Below are positions 59,170 through 64,000 of a stretch of 64,000 nt of DNA, piece after piece. The translations under genes and the position numbers were made by a program. Numbering within the stretch: the stretch's first letter is position 1; each line of letters begins with the position of its first letter. The DNA is taken from assembly GCF_905475465.1 (NCBI RefSeq), contig NC_062248.1, positions 9,734,001-9,798,000 on the forward strand, in the 5' to 3' direction. The notes below the pieces were generated by a model that ran no database searches, was not told the DNA's origin, and saw nothing but the letters and a program-made list of their open reading frames with translations. The stretch is from Pieris napi (Eukaryota; Arthropoda; Insecta; Lepidoptera; Pieridae).

Positions 59170-59372
59170 TAATTAGTTTACGATATTTGTTTTAAAATAA
59201 GTGTTGTTTGATGATTTGCTATTTTAAAAGAGTACCGAGAGCTTTTACGCCGGCTTTTTCTCTCGGCCTATACCATCCGTCTTCTTTGCCGATGAGTAGG
59301 GATTAATAATTTAATGACGTGGAATAAGTGATACCTATATCTTATATTCCATGATAAACATATTTTTTTTAT
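59170..59372 (+). mobile_element. Dispersed repeat family F, second copy
   Basis: Same blocks and orientation as 48433-48650. Confidence 0.7.
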
Positions 59373-59403
59373 TAACTTTTAATAATCTTTAATATCTTTT
59401 GGT

Positions 59404-59600
59404 GCAGTGTTGGCCTAGGCTTCATGTGCGAGCCTCATCTCTGTCTGTGATCGTAGGTTCGAACCCAGGCTGTGCACCAATGGACATTCTGTATGTGCAC
59501 ATTAATGACATGTTTAGACTCAAAAGGCCGACAGCCTGGCACAAAATGCTGTAGGAAAAAATTATCACGAAACATACACAATTCAGACCAAAAAGGTTAT
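59404..59600 (+). mobile_element. tRNA-derived SINE (family A)
   Basis: GCAGTGTTGGCCTAGGC, GGTTCGAACCCAGGC, ending CAGACCAAAAAGG; internal deletion relative to the 61-kb copy. Confidence 0.75.
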
Positions 59601-59999
59601 TACGCTGTTTTTTTAACTGTTTATAAGAACTAAAACTGCATATCAACGTACTATAAACAATTTTTTTGCACCTGCAGAGAAAGTATTAAACAAAACCATC
59701 TGTGTGCTACGGAAACAGATTTTGTACCGACCGCATTTCAACCACAGATTTCCGTTAGAAATAGGTCAATAAGTCACAGACTAGCAACGAAAGAACTTTG
59801 TTGTTTTCGTTCTGAAATGCGCTGTAGTATATAAATGTGAATATCTGTCTTCTAATTATCATCATCAGACGTCGAGGCAGAATATTATTAAGGAAGTTCC
59901 CAGCACCACGTGGAACCAGCTGCCCACTGAAGTATTCCGAACCAATTCGACTTAATCCTTCAAGAAAAGAAGGAATAAGTCGATTTTTTTTTGTTACAG

Positions 60000-60265
60000 T
60001 ATGCAAACGGGCAGGAGGCTCATCTGTATTTAAGTGATACCGCCGCCCATGGACACTCGCACTGCCAGAAGGCTTGCAAGCGCGCTGCCGGCCTTTTAAG
60101 AATTGGTACGCTCCTTTCTTAAGGACCTAAAGTCAAATTGGCTCGCAAATACTTCAGTGGGCAGCTGTTCCCACATAGTGAACGAGATTGTGAAGAGTGA
60201 GAGTGTGAAGAAACGTTCAGTTGTGGAACGACGGACGTCGAGGTGATACGGACTGTACTAACATG
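60000..60265 (-). mobile_element. LINE 3'-end fragment (family B)
   Basis: GCAAACGGGCAGGAGGCTC, CGCCGCCCATGGACACTC, CTTCAGTGGGCAGCTG, GTTGTGGAACGACGGACGTC: least diverged family B copy. A short inverted piece of the same family lies directly left (about 59870-59965), forming a head-to-head hairpin. Confidence 0.7.
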
Positions 60266-60417
60266 ATATGGATCACAAACTTGGGCACCTACTAAAGCGT
60301 TGTATAAAGCTACAGGTGTGACAAAGAGCGATGGAACGATGATAGGGAAGAAAAGAATAGACAAAATAAAGAATACAGCGTTAAGAAAAATAAATAAGGT
60401 TACAATAACAATAAATA

Positions 60418-60660
60418 AAATAAAGTGGAAATGGGGCACATGGTAAGAGGAACAGAAAAGTGGAGCAAAGAACTACTAAACTGGTGCCCAAGGTACAGCA
60501 AACGAAAGAGGAAGACAACGTAGAAGGTGGAATAGACCACATTAAATAAATAGCAGGTGGTAGAGAGTGGCACAGAGCACAGAAGAATGGCAGGATTTGG
60601 AAGAGGCCTTTGCCAAAAAAGATTTGTTTAAATGTTAATGTATCTGAATAAAACCTATTA
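60418..60660 (+). mobile_element. RTE-like LINE 3'-end fragment
   Basis: Plus-strand reading contains KWSKELLNWCPRYS, KRGRQRRRW, WRVAQSTEEWQDLEEAFAKK, interrupted by stops: the C-terminal pattern of RTE-type LINE proteins, followed by AATAAAACCTATTATTATTG. Confidence 0.65.
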
Positions 60661-61170
60661 TTATTGCTACTTAATATACTACAATATATTAGTCTAGCTA
60701 CATGTTTTTAGCGTAACATTCGAATTTTAAATCGGAAAAGGTAATTAAAATCTGAACATATTACAGTTTTTATACTTCCTACCCTGAATGATTGATCTGA
60801 AACACATTTCCATCCTCTTACAAAAAGTAACACCTGGCACAACGTAACTACGAAATATATTTATTTATTCAGAAAAATTCATTCACTATCTTTACAGTAA
60901 GCTAATGTCAAAAAAAAGGAATATTTTTTTAATTTTATGGTCTGGTTCTTTTTTGGCTAAAGGGTCTCGCCTAGCCAATAAAGAAAAAAAGAATATATTA
61001 AAAACAAAAGTAATAGAGCCTTACCTTTAACCTTTTTTTTTTAATTTGAAATGCTCCCTGGTCGTTGATAAGTGTTCTTTTTTATATTTTTTAACTATCA
61101 ATGTATTGTTTTGGATGGAATTTCTTAAACAACTAATTCTAAATTCATAAAAAAAATAAAATAAAAAATC

Positions 61171-61457
61171 AGTTGCGCTACAACTCTTTAGGTCTTGGCC
61201 TCAGATTTCTGAATTTGTTTCATGATCATTTTTTTCAAATGTAATAGGCAAGTAGGTGATCAGCCTCCAGTGCCTGATACACGCCGTCGACTTTTTGCGT
61301 CCAAGGCATGTCGGTTCCCTCACGATGTTTTCCTTCTCCATTCGAGCAAATGTTAAATGCGTACATACAATGAAAGTCCAATGGTGCACAGCCGGGGATC
61401 GAACCTACGACTTCAAGTATGACAGTCGCACGCTGAAGTCACTAGGCCAACACTGCT
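61171..61457 (-). mobile_element. tRNA-derived SINE (family A), most complete copy
   Basis: Minus strand reads GCAGTGTTGGCCTAGTG ... GGTTCGATCCCCGGC ... to GGCCAAGACCTAAAG, about 287 bp. The open frames across it are not genes. Confidence 0.8.
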
Positions 61458-62420
61458 AAATACAAATACCGTTAAATTCGAAATATGAATTTCAAATGGA
61501 ATTTGTCGATGATACATAGACTAAATCTATTATATTTGACATGTTCTATGTTACCAAGTTTCATATTTTAGTAGTTGCCTGGAATTGATAAGGTGGTCTG
61601 TTTCCCTTGACAATTGACATTCTTTTTTCTCTTAGGAACAACGAATGTAATTAAAATATTACGATATTTAAATGTTTTACGTAAGGTAACCAATTTTTTT
61701 GTTCGATCCATTTGTTTTTTTTATTTGTGAGTAATTGAATGTGTTATGTGGAGTGGTTCTTCGGTTATCAAGATATCCTTTAGTGGTTTTTGGTTTAACC
61801 TAATGTTACCACGTTTACTTAAGTTGTACATATATACGTGGGTAATTTAATACCTTCAACGACAACATAGTCGGGGAATTAGCTAGAATTTTTTTTTTAA
61901 TGTAATAAACAATAAATTACGAAAACCTCCGCGATCATTTATCAGGTAATATTTATAATTAAATTAAAATCCTTGAACAATACAGTTATCAATGTATTAA
62001 CGGAAATACAAACGGCGCATGCGCAAAAATTAGGCCAATTCGCAGTTCAACGACTGCACTTGATATAATGCTAATTAATTAATGTATTTTGATGAATTCT
62101 AATAATGTGGTTTCTGTTAACTAGATGATTTTTTAAGTGGTGTTTTTGATACGGCCTGAAATCCAAGACTGAACAAATAAAATATATGTACATAATATGT
62201 ATATCTATATGTTTGCCCCGTCTCACCTGCCTAGGACATGCAAAAAAGCTGGGGCGGCCGCAGAGCATGCGGAAAATAGTAAACAGCCCTGCGATTCTGT
62301 AACTCACTTTTCGAACTCACACAGCGGTTTCCGCATCGGCGGTCGCACTCAAATCAGTCGTGAAGCAGTCATTTTATGATTTGGCATTCTGAAAAGGTAG
62401 GAGCTTGTAGTTTATTGTTA

Positions 62421-62510
62421 CAGGGACCAAACTTTTTAAATTTGTTTTAATTTTTTAAATTATTACTATGTTGGTTAGGAAAATGGTAAATAAGGTTTTA
62501 TTTAATTTAA
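62421..62510 (+). mobile_element. Dispersed repeat family E, short tail only
   Basis: CAGGGACCAAACTTTTTAAA then TTTGTTTTAATTTT and TTACTATGT, as at 39187-39265. Confidence 0.55.
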
Positions 62511-63167
62511 ACTATCTGAACATAATATATTTATATATCTATAAAATCCATTGCCAGTAAATAAGTGCCCAAATATATAACTTTCGGTTCGGTCAGGACT
62601 TATTGACCATTTACATAATGTTTTTTTTACATATATGGTACACATATGTGATATATGATGTATAAGGATCATAAAGTGCAATTTAAAAGTACTTAATTCT
62701 AAATAAAGTATTAATAGCGATGATAGGGTATTTTGTCCACCACCGGAATAATACCAAAACAATTTTGTCATAAGTGCTAAACAGTGGCAAGTAATAGAAC
62801 ACAAGAAAAAAGTGTCTTCCCCTTAATAGAGACTGTAAGTTGTGTTCTTGTACACTTTCCTAAGTTAATTATTGTATTATTGTAGCCTCGTATTTCACCT
62901 CGCTCCAAGTCTTTCTGGCTCTCTTCGCCTCATCTGCAACCGTACGACGTCAGGTTTGCTTGCCCACGCTTTTGCTTTCCTTGCGGGTCCAAGCGCCTTC
63001 TTGGGGATATGATTGGAATCTCTTCGGAGTTTATTGAAGTACACCTCGTACATAATGCCTTTTCTACAGTATATGTTACAAGCTATCTATTCTTTAAAAA
63101 AAACGTATGTACAGAAATTAATTAATTTAAAATAATTTTAGAAAAAAAAACGACACTAACAATAGAA

Positions 63168-63470
63168 AAATCATTTAATTATATAGGTAACATAATTTAC
63201 ACTTATGACTAGTCAGTAAAGAAATACATATTAATGCTTCTAATTTTACATTTACTGCCAGTTCTCAAATCAAGAGCGTAGAACGGGAGAGAAGAACTGG
63301 CAATAAACCCTCCGCCACTCTTTTTAATCGCAGTTTTTTTTACACAACGTTTGTAAGGAGCTGCAGCCATTACACCATGTTCAACATGACATATCAAGTA
63401 ATTAATAATAATACATAAATTAAAAAAAAACAAACAAAGACTTGTCCTCTATCAGCAGGAGGCATAACTA
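63168..63470 (-). mobile_element. Dispersed repeat family C, second copy
   Basis: Same block order and orientation as 44728-45007 with scattered substitutions and small indels. Confidence 0.7.
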
Positions 63471-64000
63471 ACTTCAGGGTGTCGGTTTTTTGTGATGGTG
63501 TGCGCGCGCATCGTAACAATTTACTCTCATCATTTTCCCCTAACGCGCCAAAAGAACTTCAAACCCGCCTTCATAAACATCTCAGGGTTCATACAAAACG
63601 TTCGGGAATCAATCAGGTCACGCATTCGATGTATAATCGGGGCTATCCTTGTTCTAATCGATTCACATCCTTAGATCGACCGAGGCTAACGACCGTGAAA
63701 TCGAGTACGCTTATGGCTAATCGAAATTTCGGTCGAATGTTGAATGTCATTGAATCGAATAATTCATATTGTCGGGTTAAAATATTATCAGCGGAGTTTT
63801 TGGTTTCTCATATGAGATTTTTACTTAAAAAAAACACATCTTATTGTAAAAATAAAAAATCGGTCTATCCGGTAGGAATAATGGCCTGAAACGCACTTGC
63901 GGCCAATGTGAGTACATATATCGCTTAAGTTGATGTTTATAGCAGCAGCCTGTCCGTTTATTATATAAAATAAAATAAAAAAGCAGGAGTTAAATCACAA

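Larger units (their letters stand above)
57841..64000. other. Repeat-rich DNA upstream of dacapo, no gene supported
   Basis: Families A, B, C, E, F, G and an RTE tail (listed separately) occupy much of it. The 136-codon frame at 63479-63889 follows a family C copy and has no recognisable domain or splice context. A GC-richer piece at 62211-62380 (GGGGCGGCCGCAGAGCATGC) is probably another repeat. Confidence 0.5.

Noticed and set aside
63479..63889. 136-residue frame as a gene
   Set aside because: No recognisable motif, follows a family C repeat, and a second frame overlaps it; no promoter or poly(A) support.

Overview
The window is AT-rich animal DNA, most likely from a moth or butterfly (Lepidoptera). 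The case rests on many short tRNA-derived SINE copies and non-LTR retrotransposon tails of kinds I associate with Lepidoptera, plus an insect-type dacapo gene. The species cannot be named from the sequence.

Two things stand out. (1) A complete Maverick/Polinton element lies at 8204-21794 (13,591 bp). It starts with AG and ends with CT, is flanked by a perfect 6-bp target duplication (CACGAT at 8198-8203 and 21795-21800), and has two 1,664-bp terminal inverted repeats (8204-9867 and 20131-21794). All unique genes lie on the minus strand. In transcription order they are: a small spliced gene of unknown function, a spliced protein-primed family B DNA polymerase, a packaging ATPase, two small conserved unknowns, an rve integrase with a chromodomain, a penton-like protein, a pVI/pX-like basic protein, the double-jelly-roll major capsid protein (MCP) and an adenain-type cysteine protease. 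The TIRs are so long that they hold the whole protease gene and the last 158 codons of the capsid gene, so the element has two proteases, one at each end, plus a headless capsid copy on the right. No gene is broken, and the two repeats differ at only one place I could find, so the insertion looks young and possibly still competent.

(2) The host gene is dacapo (p21/p27-type cyclin-dependent kinase inhibitor) on the minus strand. Exon 1 (55763-56186) carries the CDK-inhibitor domain and exon 2 (21925-22064) the C-terminus, separated by a 33,698-bp intron. The Polinton sits 131 bp past the dacapo stop codon, so it is in the 3' UTR or just beyond it. The splice joins the two halves of a PCNA-dependent degron (PIP degron).

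Layout: 1-5300, no recognisable gene, possibly the long 3' UTR of a plus-strand neighbour; 5400-8200, a LINE tail and two related palindromic elements; 8204-21794, Polinton; 21925-56186, dacapo, with an intron full of SINEs, LINE tails, MITE-like hairpins, tandem repeats, E2F-like sites and a recurrent unexplained motif; 56190-57840, GC-rich promoter regions with E2F and CCAAT sites; 57.9-64.0 kb, repeat-rich intergenic DNA with no gene I can support.
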